Below are positions 34,666-43,136 of a stretch of 64,000 nt of DNA, in pieces. This DNA comes from Sphingomonas sp. Leaf208 (GTDB lineage Bacteria; Pseudomonadota; Alphaproteobacteria; Sphingomonadales; Sphingomonadaceae). Location of the stretch: the NCBI RefSeq assembly GCF_001421415.1, contig NZ_LMKH01000035.1, positions 369,655 to 433,654 on the forward strand, given 5' to 3'. The stretch's first letter is position 1, and each line of letters opens with the position of its first letter. The notes beneath the pieces are model-generated. The model was not told where the DNA came from. It saw only the letters and a list, made by a program, of their open reading frames with translations, and ran no database searches. Position numbers and translations under genes: made by a program.

Positions 34666-36291
34666 TTAGTCGCGCCCCGTAATGGCGAAGGCGATCTCGT
34701 ACGCGCCGACCAGTGGATCGTGGTGCAGAGGCGACCGCAACTGGCGCGACAGGCCTTCCATGACGCGACCATAGCGCGACAGGGCCTCTCGGAACGCATC
34801 GCTCTCGACCAGCGCACGCGAAACGACGCGGACGACCGCCCGGTCGGGCTTGTCGGCAAGCTTGTCGGCCGGCTTCACCACGATCCTGATCTGCGCCGCA
34901 GGATCGCAGCTCATCGCCAGTTCGATCGTCTCCGTCACCAGGAACGCCAGCGCGACCGCGACGTCCTGATTGACCAGATACGGATCGATATCGAGCGTGA
35001 TGCCCAGGCCGTGCGAGCGATCCGACGCGGTCGCGCGGATGTTGGCGGAAAGCTCCCCGATCATCGTCCGCAGGTTCAGGCCCCGGTTTTCCTCGAGCTC
35101 GGCAAAGTGGTTGCGGTGAACCACCGCCAGCGCATCGACGCGGCGCTGGATCGACGAATAGGCAGCGGTGGCGTCGGGGCTTGGCGCACTACGGGCGTGA
35201 AAGTTGATCAGGCTGGAGATGACCTGAAGGTTGTTCTTCACGCGGTGGTGCACCTCGCGAGTCAGTTTGGTTTGGCGCACCAGCCCTTCGGCAAGGCCGG
35301 CCTCGTGCAGCGCAACCGTCCGGCTGATCGACTGGAAGGTTTCCCCCAGTTCGCGGATTTCCTGGGCGGGCAACGTGTGGACGGTGCCGAAGTTGAGTTC
35401 CTCGCCAGGCGTGAAGGCGGCGACCGCACCGCGCAGGCGGCGGAGCGGGCGGATCAGAAGCCGGTCGACCACGAACCACGCGATGCTCGCCGCGGCGATC
35501 CACATCAGCAGCGGCAACAGCATCGCCACGATCAGCGACGACGTCACCGGCGCGCTACGGATGCTCGTCCGCAAGGCAAGCCCGGCGACGCCGAGTTCGG
35601 TCCGCATCGTCTCCATGCGATCGAGCGGGCGCTCGTCGGCGATCGTCTCGAGGTGCAGTGCGTTCTCGTCGAGTACGATCGCGCTGCTGAACGCGGACGC
35701 ACGTGTCGAGGGGCGGCCGATCTTTTCCAGGAAGGCGCGCGGGAAGAAAGCGCGGGCGGATGTGTCGCCGCTGGGGCCGGAAATCGCGAGGATCAATCCA
35801 TTGTCGGGGACGATCGCTGCCGCGACGGGCATGTTGTCTTGCCGCACGGTCACCGGGTTGGGCAGCGGAACGCCGCACAAGACATGGCCGGCGCGGTCGG
35901 TGATGATGAAGCGGGTCCCGGCAGAGGATTGTTGCGCAAATACGCCCTGAGCGCGCGCGCAACTCGGGGCATCGGCAGGATCTGTTCCGAGCGCGTTCAC
36001 CGCCACCCGAAGCGCTGTCATGTCACCAACCAGTTCGATCGCGATGGCCCGCGCACTTTCGTCCGCCGTCACGCGCAACCGAGCACGCGCCTCCGCGTCG
36101 GCAAGTCGCGTCGTTTGCAACGTGGCAAACACAGCGATCAAGGCCAACGGCAATAGAGCCGCACTGATGATCAGGAAAAGTTTGGCGCCAGTGGGTAAAC
36201 TGCCCATCGCGAACAACAGGCGACGTCTATTTAGCGGCGCTGGCTCCGGGGAGATCGTATCTACAGCGGTCGCTATGGGCTCGCGGCCCAC
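34666..36291 (-). CDS. phyP: PhyP-type HWE/HisKA_2 sensor protein of the general stress response
   Basis: 541 aa from a GTG at 36291, 2 nt after the nepR stop. Two transmembrane segments (about 37-58 and 253-277) flank a periplasmic sensor domain; a HAMP-like linker and a HisKA_2 domain follow, with REVHHRVKNNLQVISSLI (His348/349). The ATPase region (445-541) is degenerate: the N-box reads LVTETIELAM and no DxGxG or GxGLG boxes are present. In Sphingomonas the PhyP protein encoded at this place acts as a negative regulator (phosphatase) of PhyR; the missing ATP-binding boxes fit that. A later ATG (residue 29) is an alternative start. Confidence 0.85.
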   Translation of the reverse strand: MGREPIATAVDTISPEPAPLNRRRLLFAMGSLPTGAKLFLIISAALLPLALIAVFATLQTTRLADAEARARLRVTADESARAIAIELVGDMTALRVAVNALGTDPADAPSCARAQGVFAQQSSAGTRFIITDRAGHVLCGVPLPNPVTVRQDNMPVAAAIVPDNGLILAISGPSGDTSARAFFPRAFLEKIGRPSTRASAFSSAIVLDENALHLETIADERPLDRMETMRTELGVAGLALRTSIRSAPVTSSLIVAMLLPLLMWIAAASIAWFVVDRLLIRPLRRLRGAVAAFTPGEELNFGTVHTLPAQEIRELGETFQSISRTVALHEAGLAEGLVRQTKLTREVHHRVKNNLQVISSLINFHARSAPSPDATAAYSSIQRRVDALAVVHRNHFAELEENRGLNLRTMIGELSANIRATASDRSHGLGITLDIDPYLVNQDVAVALAFLVTETIELAMSCDPAAQIRIVVKPADKLADKPDRAVVRVVSRALVESDAFREALSRYGRVMEGLSRQLRSPLHHDPLVGAYEIAFAITGRD

Positions 36292-36293
36292 CG

Positions 36294-36458
36294 TCAGTCC
36301 AGCTTGCCGAGGAGTTCGAGAAGGTCGTCCGGGATCGTCTCGTCCACGGTCTTCTGATACACCGAACGCAGCGCCGAACCCATTTGTTGGTCCTTATCAG
36401 GAACCTTGGCGGGTTTCGTTGCAGGCACTGTCTTCTCCGTGTCGTGGCCCAAACTCAA
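36294..36458 (-). CDS. nepR: Anti-sigma factor NepR
   Basis: 54 aa. The conserved NepR core is MGSALRSVYQKTVDETIPDD followed by LLELLGKLD, the two helices that clamp EcfG. No ATG lies before the core. I chose the TTG at 36458 because GGGGGAAG sits 3-5 nt upstream; a TTG at 36485 would add nine residues. NepR binds EcfG until phosphorylated PhyR removes it. It is co-transcribed with phyP and divergent from phyR. Confidence 0.88.
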   Translation of the reverse strand: MSLGHDTEKTVPATKPAKVPDKDQQMGSALRSVYQKTVDETIPDDLLELLGKLD

Positions 36459-36551
36459 AACTTCCCCCTGCACGACGCAAACCAATATGTGATGACGAGC
36501 AAAACTGCGCCCATGGGCACCGGACTACATACTCGCGAAAGATGTTCGTGA

Positions 36552-36576
36552 AACCAAATAGCGTCTGGATGGTTCC
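36552..36576 (-). promoter_or_regulatory. EcfG-like promoter of nepR-phyP
   Basis: Minus strand GGAAC (36576-36572), 16 nt, then GGTT (36555-36552). One -10 base differs from CGTT. It would give EcfG-dependent feedback on its own anti-sigma factor, as known in this system. I see no such motif facing phyR. Confidence 0.6.
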
Positions 36577-36730
36577 ACACCCGAGCGAAAAATACGCATC
36601 TCCGCTCGATCGCGGCCGATACCTGGCGGCGATGGCGTGGACACGGGGCATTTTCGACCGACACCATTGCAATGACGCGAGCCACCCGACACATGAGGGG
36701 CCGCGTAGGATCAGGGAGTATTCGTTACCC

Positions 36731-37534
36731 ATGTCTCTTGGACAGCAACTTGCACCGCACCTTCCATTTTTGCGGCGCTATGGCCGGGCCCTGACCGGCA
36801 GCCAGATGCACGGCGACAAATATGTGCGCGCCACGCTCGAGGCGATCGTCGCCGCACCCGAAGAATTTCCCCGCGACGTCGATCCCCGTCTCGGCCTGTA
36901 CCGGATGTTCCAGGTGATCTGGAACTCGGCGAACTTCGACGAGGTCGCTGACGAAACTGCGACAGACTCTGAAGGCCACGAAGCCGTCGCACGCGCTCGC
37001 CTCGCCCGGATGACCCCGCTGTCGCGTCAGGCGCTGTTGCTGACCGCGATGGAAGGTTTCACGCCTGAGGACGCCGCGTATCTGATCGAGGTCGATACCA
37101 GCGAAGTCGACGATCTGGTCGCGGATGCCTTGTCCGAGATCGAGAACCAGACTCGTGCCAAGGTTCTCATCATCGAGGACGAGCCGATCATCGCGATGGA
37201 TATCGAGACGATCGTCCGCGATCTCGGCCACGACGTCACCGGCGTTGCTGTCACGCGTGACGAAGCCGTCGCCCTGGCGATGGAAACACGCCCTGGCCTC
37301 GTTCTTGCCGACATCCAGCTCGCCGACGACAGCTCGGGCATCGACGCGGTCAAGGACATTCTGGCCGAATTCGAGGTCCCGGTGATCTTCATCACCGCGT
37401 TCCCCGAGCGCCTGCTGACCGGCGAGCGCCCCGAGCCGACGTTCCTGATCACCAAGCCGTTCCAGCGGTCGACCGTGAAGGCCGCGATCAGCCAGGCGCT
37501 GTTCTTCGACCAGGCGACCGTTCCGACCGCCTGA
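36731..37534 (+). CDS. phyR: General stress response regulator PhyR
   Basis: 267 aa. The N-terminal sigma-factor-like domain (about 1-135) lacks DNA-binding function and mimics EcfG. A receiver domain follows from about residue 143 (KVLIIEDEPIIAMDIE), with phospho-acceptor Asp194 in LADIQLADD and the Lys in LITKPFQ. On stress it is phosphorylated, binds NepR and frees EcfG. The ATG at 36731 gives the standard start MSLGQQLAPHLPFLRRYGRAL; the longer frame upstream overlaps nepR on the other strand and is not coding. Confidence 0.96.
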   Translation: MSLGQQLAPHLPFLRRYGRALTGSQMHGDKYVRATLEAIVAAPEEFPRDVDPRLGLYRMFQVIWNSANFDEVADETATDSEGHEAVARARLARMTPLSRQALLLTAMEGFTPEDAAYLIEVDTSEVDDLVADALSEIENQTRAKVLIIEDEPIIAMDIETIVRDLGHDVTGVAVTRDEAVALAMETRPGLVLADIQLADDSSGIDAVKDILAEFEVPVIFITAFPERLLTGERPEPTFLITKPFQRSTVKAAISQALFFDQATVPTA

Positions 37535-37608
37535 AGCGGCAGCGCGTACCGGGTTCGTGACCGCAAGACGGTTACGGACCCAAAACGTTTTTCGCGAGTT
37601 TGGTGATT

Positions 37609-37746
37609 ATGGCTGATCCGAACGAACCAATTCATATCGATACCGAGGATGCACGGGCTGGCGCCACGCCGCACATGACCCGGTACATCCTGGCGATCTC
37701 CCTCGTCTTGGTCATTGTTATCTTTGGCTTTATAATCCTGCGCTGA
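37609..37746 (+). CDS. 45-aa single-pass membrane protein between phyR and ecfG
   Basis: Starts MADPNEPIHIDTEDARAGAT, acidic and soluble. One strong hydrophobic helix (YILAISLVLVIVIFGFIIL) follows, ending in Arg at the C-terminus, a tail-anchored layout. It lies 74 bp after phyR and 96 bp before ecfG on the same strand. The RBS is weak (CGAG 9 nt upstream). No family recognised. Position suggests a membrane accessory of the stress cascade, but that is inference. Confidence 0.65.
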   Translation: MADPNEPIHIDTEDARAGATPHMTRYILAISLVLVIVIFGFIILR

Positions 37747-37842
37747 GCCGGATTATGAGCAGGTCGCTGGTATTTCCCGCGACCTGTGCCTATGTCTGTC
37801 GTCCGCGTACGGCAGTGTTTTATCGGGATTGATCGGATTACC

Positions 37843-38490
37843 ATGACCCAGCCTGCTTCGCCCGTGGATGACGAAATCGAGAACGTTGTCGAGCCGGTCG
37901 AGCATGTTTCCTTGTCGGATGCCGAGTTCAAGGTTCAGCTTGCCCAGGTGATCCCGCATCTGCGCGCGTTCGGTCGTTCGTTGTCGGGCAGCCGCGATCT
38001 TGCCGACGATCTCGTGCAGGAAACGCTGCTCAAGGCATGGGCCGCGCGTCTTCGGTTCCAGGCTGGGACGAACATGCGCGCGTGGACGTTCATCATTCTT
38101 CGCAATCTGTATCTGTCACAGATGCGCCGGGCGCGCTTCAAGGGCGAGTGGGATGATCTGGTCGCCGACCGCATCCTGGCCGCTCCTGCTAGCCAGGACC
38201 GTCACGTCGAGCTAGGTGACATGCAGCGCGCGTTGATGCATCTGCCTCAGCCGCAGCGCGAGGCGTTGATCCTGGTGGGCGCGGGTGGCTTCGCGTATGA
38301 AGAAGCCGCTGAAATTTGCAGCGTAGCCGTCGGGACTATCAAAAGCCGCGTTGCGCGTGGTCGTGTTGCCCTCGAAACGATCCTCACCGATGGTTCGCTA
38401 CCGTCGCGACGCGATCATGAGACGGATACGAGCAAGACTGCACTCGATTCGATCATGGGCGATGTCGAAGAACTCAGCCGCGGTCGCTAA
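37843..38490 (+). CDS. ecfG: RNA polymerase sigma factor EcfG (general stress)
   Basis: 215 aa from the ATG at 37843. Region 2 has DLADDLVQETLLKAWAARLRF and MRAWTFIILRNLYLSQMRRA; region 4 has LPQPQREALILVGAGGFAYE and VGTIKSRVARGR. It directs RNA polymerase to GGAAC...CGTT promoters when NepR is titrated by PhyR. The 5' gap holds an inverted repeat, CAGGTCGC/GCGACCTG. A C-terminal extension of about 30 residues, charged, follows region 4. Confidence 0.95.
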   Translation: MTQPASPVDDEIENVVEPVEHVSLSDAEFKVQLAQVIPHLRAFGRSLSGSRDLADDLVQETLLKAWAARLRFQAGTNMRAWTFIILRNLYLSQMRRARFKGEWDDLVADRILAAPASQDRHVELGDMQRALMHLPQPQREALILVGAGGFAYEEAAEICSVAVGTIKSRVARGRVALETILTDGSLPSRRDHETDTSKTALDSIMGDVEELSRGR

Positions 38491-38503
38491 ACCCGTTTAA
38501 CGA

Positions 38504-38536
38504 ATGCCGCATCGCTCAGTTCAGGCGATGCGGCAT
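38504..38536. terminator. Hairpin at the convergent end of ecfG and the 60-aa gene
   Basis: Perfect 12-bp arms ATGCCGCATCGC (38504-38515) and GCGATGCGGCAT (38525-38536) with a 9-nt loop. The loop contains the stop codon of the 60-aa gene, and the right arm encodes its residues MPHR. There is no T-run. Confidence 0.5.
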
Positions 38537-38698
38537 CGCGTCCAGGCGGCGCAACATCATCATCATATCGTCGGGCATCGAGTGCATGTCGTCGAACGCG
38601 CCCCGTAGCGCGTGACCGATAACGTCGGTTGCGCGGGGGCGGCGCACAACCTGCTGGCCGTTCTCTTCGCGCCTGATCGTGAGGAATGCGTAAGTCAT
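38516..38698 (-). CDS. 60-aa hypothetical protein
   Basis: Starts MTYAFLTIRREENGQQVVRR, continues ATDVIGHALRGAFDD and ends with MPDDMMMMLRRLDAMPHRLN. It is soluble, Met-rich near the end and helical. A TATAAT hexamer lies at 38764-38759 upstream, but no clear RBS is visible. It is convergent with ecfG and divergent from glnE. I believe it has relatives in sphingomonads but cannot name a family. Confidence 0.6.
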   Translation of the reverse strand: MTYAFLTIRREENGQQVVRRPRATDVIGHALRGAFDDMHSMPDDMMMMLRRLDAMPHRLN

Positions 38699-38774
38699 GT
38701 TCGCTACAACGGGCCAATAGCGTTTTCGTTGCTTTGTCGTGACACGCGTCGGCAGCGGATTATAGCGATGTCGC

Positions 38775-41459
38775 ATGGCCTTAGTCTTACCTGAACTGGC
38801 GATAAACGCCGCGCTCGACCGTGCAAGACTTTGGTCGCCATTCCTGGCGATGGTCCTCAACCGTGAGCCGGACTTGGCGCGATCGCTGGCGGCGGGAAAG
38901 CTGGACCTCTCCGTGTCGAGCGCCGAAGCCGACATGCCGGTCTCGCGTCGCCTGCGGATCGAACGGCGCGCGATGGCGCTCAACGTCGCGATCGGCGACC
39001 TCGCCGGCGTTCTCGATCTCACCGCGGTGACCGGCGCGCTGACCCGCTTCGCCGACTATGCGCTCGACACCGCGATCCGCACCGCGATCGAGGAGCGGAC
39101 TCCCGGCGCCGAACCGCGCGGCTTCGTCGCGATCGCGCTCGGCAAGCAGGGCAGCAGCGAACTTAACTACTCGTCCGACATCGATCCGATCCTGTTGTTC
39201 GACCCGGTGGCGCTGCCACGGCGCCCGCGCGAGGAGCCGGAAGAGGCGGCGGTCCGGATCGGCAAGCGCGTCGTCGAATTGCTCCAGGCGCGTGACGGCG
39301 ACGGCTATGTCCTGCGCGTCGACCTCCGCCTGCGGCCATCACCCGAGATCACGCCGATCGCGCTGCCGGTCGATGCGGCGATCGGCTATTATGAGGCGCA
39401 GGCGCTGCCATGGGAGCGTGCCGCGTTTATTCGCGCGCGCGCAGCGGCGGGGGACATCGCGCTAGGCCAGCGATTTCTAGATGCGATCCGCCCGTTCGTA
39501 TGGCGTCGCGCGCTAGATTTCGGCGCGATCGGCGAAATCCGCGGCATCTCCGCGCGGATCCGCGATCATCATTCGCAAGGCCAGGTATTCGGCCCCGGCT
39601 ATGACCTGAAGCGCGGTCGTGGCGGCATCCGCGAGGCCGAGTTCTTCGCGCAGATCCATCAGCTGATCCACGGTGGTCGCGATCCCGCCCTGCGCGCGCC
39701 CGCAACCCGCGATGCCCTAGCCCGTCTGGCCGAAGCAGGCTGGATCGGCACAGACGAATCGACTGCACTGATCGAGGGCTACATGCTGCTCCGAACGATC
39801 GAGCACCGCGTCCAGATGATCGACGATCGCCAGACGCACGCCTTGCCGACCGGAGACGCGCTAGACCGCGTGGCGAAACTGCACGGGCTGGATGATTCGG
39901 GCGCGCTGTTGGCGTTGCTCGAGCCGCGCGTGACGGCGACCGGCCGGATCTACGACGCGCTCGACGATACTGTCCGCCCGGCCTTCTCGCATGACGCCGT
40001 GACGCTGGAAGCCGACCTTGCCACGGCAGGCTTCGGTGAGCCCGAGCAGGCGCGGCGGCGGATCGAGGCGTGGCGGGGTGGCGCCTATCCCGCACTCCGC
40101 AGTCCAGCCGCACGCGAGGCGCTGGAGGCGGTACTGCCGACGCTGGTTCCCGCGCTGGCGGCTGCCCCTGTCCCGCAGGCGGCGTTACTCCGCCTCGACG
40201 CGCTGCTCGAACGCCTACCGAGCGCGATCAACATCTTCCGGTTGCTGGAGGCGCGACCGGGTCTGGCGACGTTGCTTGCTGCCATTCTCAGCCATGCGCC
40301 CACGCTCGCGGACGATCTCGGGCGCCGCCCCGATCTGCTCGACGGGCTGATCGACGCGACCGCGTTCGAACCGGTCGGCGACGTCGCGGCGCTCGAAGCG
40401 ATCATGCGCGCGGGCGAGGCGGGCGGCGACTATCAGTCCCGGCTCGACCATGTCCGGCGCGTGGTCGGCGAACTGCGGTTCGCGCTAGGGGCACAGATTG
40501 TCGCCGGTGCGTCCGATCCGCTCGACGTCGCGGCAGGCTATGCGCGGGTGGCGGAGGCGGCGATCGGCGTCCTCGCGTGCGCGACGATCGACGAATTCGC
40601 CAAGGTCCATGGCCGCGTGCCGGACAGCGAACTCGTCGTGCTGGCGCTAGGTCGAATGGGTGGCGCGATGCTGACCCACGCGTCCGATCTCGATCTCATC
40701 TATCTGTTTACGGGCGATTTTGCGGCAGAGTCCGACGGCCCCAAACCGCTTGGCGCGACGCTCTACTACAATCGTCTCGCCCAGAGGCTGACCGGCGCTC
40801 TGTCGGTCGCGACCGCGGCAGGCCCGCTGTATCAGATCGATACCCGGTTGCGGCCATCGGGCGGGCAGGGGCCACTGGTCGTCACGCTCGACAGCTTCGC
40901 CCGCTACCAGCGCGAGGATGCCTGGACCTGGGAGCACATGGCGCTCACCCGCGCTCGCCCAGTGTTCGGATCGGCCGAAGCTCGGGATACGGTGGCGGCG
41001 ATCGTCTGCGGCGTGCTCGAAGGCGATCGACCGGCGCGCGACGTGATCGCCGACGCGCGGACGATGCGCAACGACATGGCCGCGCACAAGCCGCCCAAGG
41101 GGGCACTCGACGCCAAGCTGCTTCCCGGTGGCCTCGTCGATCTCGAATTCGCGACTCATGTCGTCCAACTCGTGAACAGGGCCGGCTTCGATCCCAATCT
41201 CGGTACCGCGATCGACGCGTTGATCCGATTGGACCTTGTCCCGCCGTCGCTCCGCCCAGCTCACGACGTCCTCACCCGCCTGCTCGTGACGTTGCGGCTC
41301 GTCGCACCCGATGCCGCGCCGCCGGGGCATGCCACGGAGGATCTCATCGCGCGCGCGATCGGGGTGGCGGACTGGGCAGCGGTGGTTGCCACGCTGGAAA
41401 CGACGCGGCAGGAGGTGCGCCGGTTTTGGGCGCAGGTGACGGGAGAGCAGGATGGATGA
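38775..41459 (+). CDS. glnE: Bifunctional glutamine synthetase adenylyltransferase/deadenylyltransferase
   Basis: 894 aa. It has two nucleotidyltransferase domains: an N-terminal one with GKQGSSELNYSSDIDPILLF near residue 120 (adenylyl removal) and a C-terminal one with GRMGGAMLTHASDLDLIYLF near residue 625 (adenylation). A central regulatory helix region separates them. It adjusts glutamine synthetase activity in response to PII. glnD, which controls PII, is also in this window at 60135-62882. It overlaps bcp by 8 bp. Confidence 0.95.
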   Translation: MALVLPELAINAALDRARLWSPFLAMVLNREPDLARSLAAGKLDLSVSSAEADMPVSRRLRIERRAMALNVAIGDLAGVLDLTAVTGALTRFADYALDTAIRTAIEERTPGAEPRGFVAIALGKQGSSELNYSSDIDPILLFDPVALPRRPREEPEEAAVRIGKRVVELLQARDGDGYVLRVDLRLRPSPEITPIALPVDAAIGYYEAQALPWERAAFIRARAAAGDIALGQRFLDAIRPFVWRRALDFGAIGEIRGISARIRDHHSQGQVFGPGYDLKRGRGGIREAEFFAQIHQLIHGGRDPALRAPATRDALARLAEAGWIGTDESTALIEGYMLLRTIEHRVQMIDDRQTHALPTGDALDRVAKLHGLDDSGALLALLEPRVTATGRIYDALDDTVRPAFSHDAVTLEADLATAGFGEPEQARRRIEAWRGGAYPALRSPAAREALEAVLPTLVPALAAAPVPQAALLRLDALLERLPSAINIFRLLEARPGLATLLAAILSHAPTLADDLGRRPDLLDGLIDATAFEPVGDVAALEAIMRAGEAGGDYQSRLDHVRRVVGELRFALGAQIVAGASDPLDVAAGYARVAEAAIGVLACATIDEFAKVHGRVPDSELVVLALGRMGGAMLTHASDLDLIYLFTGDFAAESDGPKPLGATLYYNRLAQRLTGALSVATAAGPLYQIDTRLRPSGGQGPLVVTLDSFARYQREDAWTWEHMALTRARPVFGSAEARDTVAAIVCGVLEGDRPARDVIADARTMRNDMAAHKPPKGALDAKLLPGGLVDLEFATHVVQLVNRAGFDPNLGTAIDALIRLDLVPPSLRPAHDVLTRLLVTLRLVAPDAAPPGHATEDLIARAIGVADWAAVVATLETTRQEVRRFWAQVTGEQDG

Positions 41460-41904
41460 AGGTTCGAAGATCCCCGACGTATCGGTGACGATCGATGACG
41501 CCGTGGTTTCGCTCGCGAGCCTCGGCGCGCCGCTGGTGGTGTATTTCTACCCGAAGGACGACACGGCCGGTTGTACCACCGAAGCGAAGGACTTCTCCGC
41601 ACTCTCTGACGCGTTCTCAGCGGCAGGCGTAACCGTCGTCGGCGTCTCCAAGGACAGTCCCGCATCGCACGCAAAATTCACCGCAAAACATGAACTTGCG
41701 GTACGGCTTGCCAGCGATGTCGAAGGTGTTGCCTGCGAGGCTTTTGGCGTGTGGGTCGAGAAGGCGATGTACGGCCGCAAGTACATGGGCATCGAGCGCG
41801 CGACGTTCCTATTCGGCGCCGACGGCACGCTGGCCAAGGCTTGGCACAAGGTCCGCGTGGCGGGGCACGCCGAGACGGTTCTGGCCGCCGCCAAGGCGCT
41901 CTGA
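41452..41904 (+). CDS. bcp: Thiol peroxidase, Bcp/PrxQ-type peroxiredoxin
   Basis: 150 aa. The peroxidatic Cys is in DDTAGCTTEAKDF; the resolving Cys often found five residues later is replaced by Lys. Another Cys in GVACEAFGVW may serve, or the enzyme works as a 1-Cys type. It reduces peroxides with thioredoxin. Its ATG lies within the end of glnE, so expression is coupled to it. Confidence 0.93.
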   Translation: MDEGSKIPDVSVTIDDAVVSLASLGAPLVVYFYPKDDTAGCTTEAKDFSALSDAFSAAGVTVVGVSKDSPASHAKFTAKHELAVRLASDVEGVACEAFGVWVEKAMYGRKYMGIERATFLFGADGTLAKAWHKVRVAGHAETVLAAAKAL

Positions 41905-42173
41905 ACAGCCCGCAGTAACGTTCGGAGATTCGTCGACATTTCACGTCCGATGTCGTCGTCCGCATCCTGTTCCGTAATAATCGTCCCAATTTGCATCAAC
42001 TCGCCGCATCAACCTGCCGCTCCGCCGCGCCGACCGCGCGGAGCTATTGCCCGGAACGGCGGTATCCGGCCTAACCCACAGTGTCTGGTGCGCGGAGGGG
42101 CTGCGAGTCAGGACAGAGTTTCGGAGCCGTCCGCCTTGAAGCGAACGGCCCTGCATTTTTGTGTCGGGGACCA

Positions 42174-42944
42174 ATGGTCGAATTTACCGCAGCAGCCATC
42201 GTGACGCGCCTCAAGGCCGTGTCGATGGTGTCCAAGTCGTTCACGTTTCGCCGTTTGGCGGTCGCCGCAACCATGATGGGGATGGCCACGGTCGGTACGA
42301 CCGCCCAGGCGCAGGTCGTCGCATCGAAGGTAGCACACCACGTCGCGGCAACCGGTGGTCCGATGATCGCCGCGAACACCGAGGAAGCCACCGCCGATCT
42401 CCGCGCCGACGCGCAGTTCCGCACGCTGTTCCAGACCTGGAAGAAGCTCGACGCGACGCAGCAGGGCGTGATCGCGATCCCGTCGGTCCAGCCGGTCCAT
42501 TCACTCTCGTTCACCAGCAATTTCGGCATCCGCTCCGATCCGTTCCGCGGCACCGCGGCGATGCATGCCGGCGTCGACATCCCCGGCCCGGTCGGCACGC
42601 CGATCTACGCCACCGCCGACGGCATCATCGCACACGCCGGTCGCCAGGGCGGCTACGGCAACATGGTCGAGATCAGCCACGGCAAGGGCATCGCGACGCG
42701 CTACGGCCATCTATCGAAGATCCTCGTCGGCGACAACGCCCGCGTCGTTCGCGGCCAGCTGATCGCGCTGATGGGCTCGACGGGCCGCTCGACTGGCTCG
42801 CATCTCCATTACGAAGTCCGCATCGACGGCCACGCGGTCAACCCGGTGCCGTTCCTGACGACCGCGGATTACCTCCTCGCCGCACAGGACCGCTCGGTAA
42901 ATGCGATCCCGGTTTCGACAGGCGGCCCCGCCGCGCAGGACTGA
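42174..42944 (+). CDS. M23 (LytM-type) peptidase domain protein, exported
   Basis: 256 aa from the ATG at 42174 (GGGGA 5 nt upstream); a second ATG at 42225 begins closer to the signal peptide (FRRLAVAATMMGMATVGTTAQA). The C-terminal M23 domain shows zinc and catalytic motifs in MHAGVDIPG, ATRYGHLSK and GSHLHYEVRIDG. FGIRSDPFRGTAAMHAG is the typical entry. It cleaves peptidoglycan cross-bridges or activates amidases. The 269-bp gap before it holds no recognisable gene. Confidence 0.9.
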   Translation: MVEFTAAAIVTRLKAVSMVSKSFTFRRLAVAATMMGMATVGTTAQAQVVASKVAHHVAATGGPMIAANTEEATADLRADAQFRTLFQTWKKLDATQQGVIAIPSVQPVHSLSFTSNFGIRSDPFRGTAAMHAGVDIPGPVGTPIYATADGIIAHAGRQGGYGNMVEISHGKGIATRYGHLSKILVGDNARVVRGQLIALMGSTGRSTGSHLHYEVRIDGHAVNPVPFLTTADYLLAAQDRSVNAIPVSTGGPAAQD

Positions 42945-42956
42945 ACCGCCTTCTAG

Positions 42957-43066
42957 CTCCCCTCCCTGAAAGGGAGGGGCTGGGGGTGGGTAGGCCAGCT
43001 TAAGCCACCACCGTCCACAATGCGGAAGCCGACCCACCCCCGGTCCCTCCCTTTCAGGGAGGGGAG
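42957..43066. repeat. Palindromic intergenic repeat (family C)
   Basis: CTCCCCTCCCTGAAAGGGAG at the left and CTCCCTTTCAGGGAGGGGAG at the right, with inner GGGGGTGGGT/ACCCACCCCC pairing. It is a separate family from the GCGAAGGC repeats and lies between the M23 gene and erpA. Confidence 0.8.
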
Positions 43067-43136
43067 AAGTAGGCTCTGGTTCAGCCCCCCAAACCCCAAG
43101 GTTGCCGCGGATAGCGCAACCTCCTATCTCCAGCGC

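Noticed and set aside
42053..42077. EcfG promoter before the M23 peptidase
   Set aside because: GGAAC is present, but the sequence 16 nt later reads ACCC, with no CGTT-like element.
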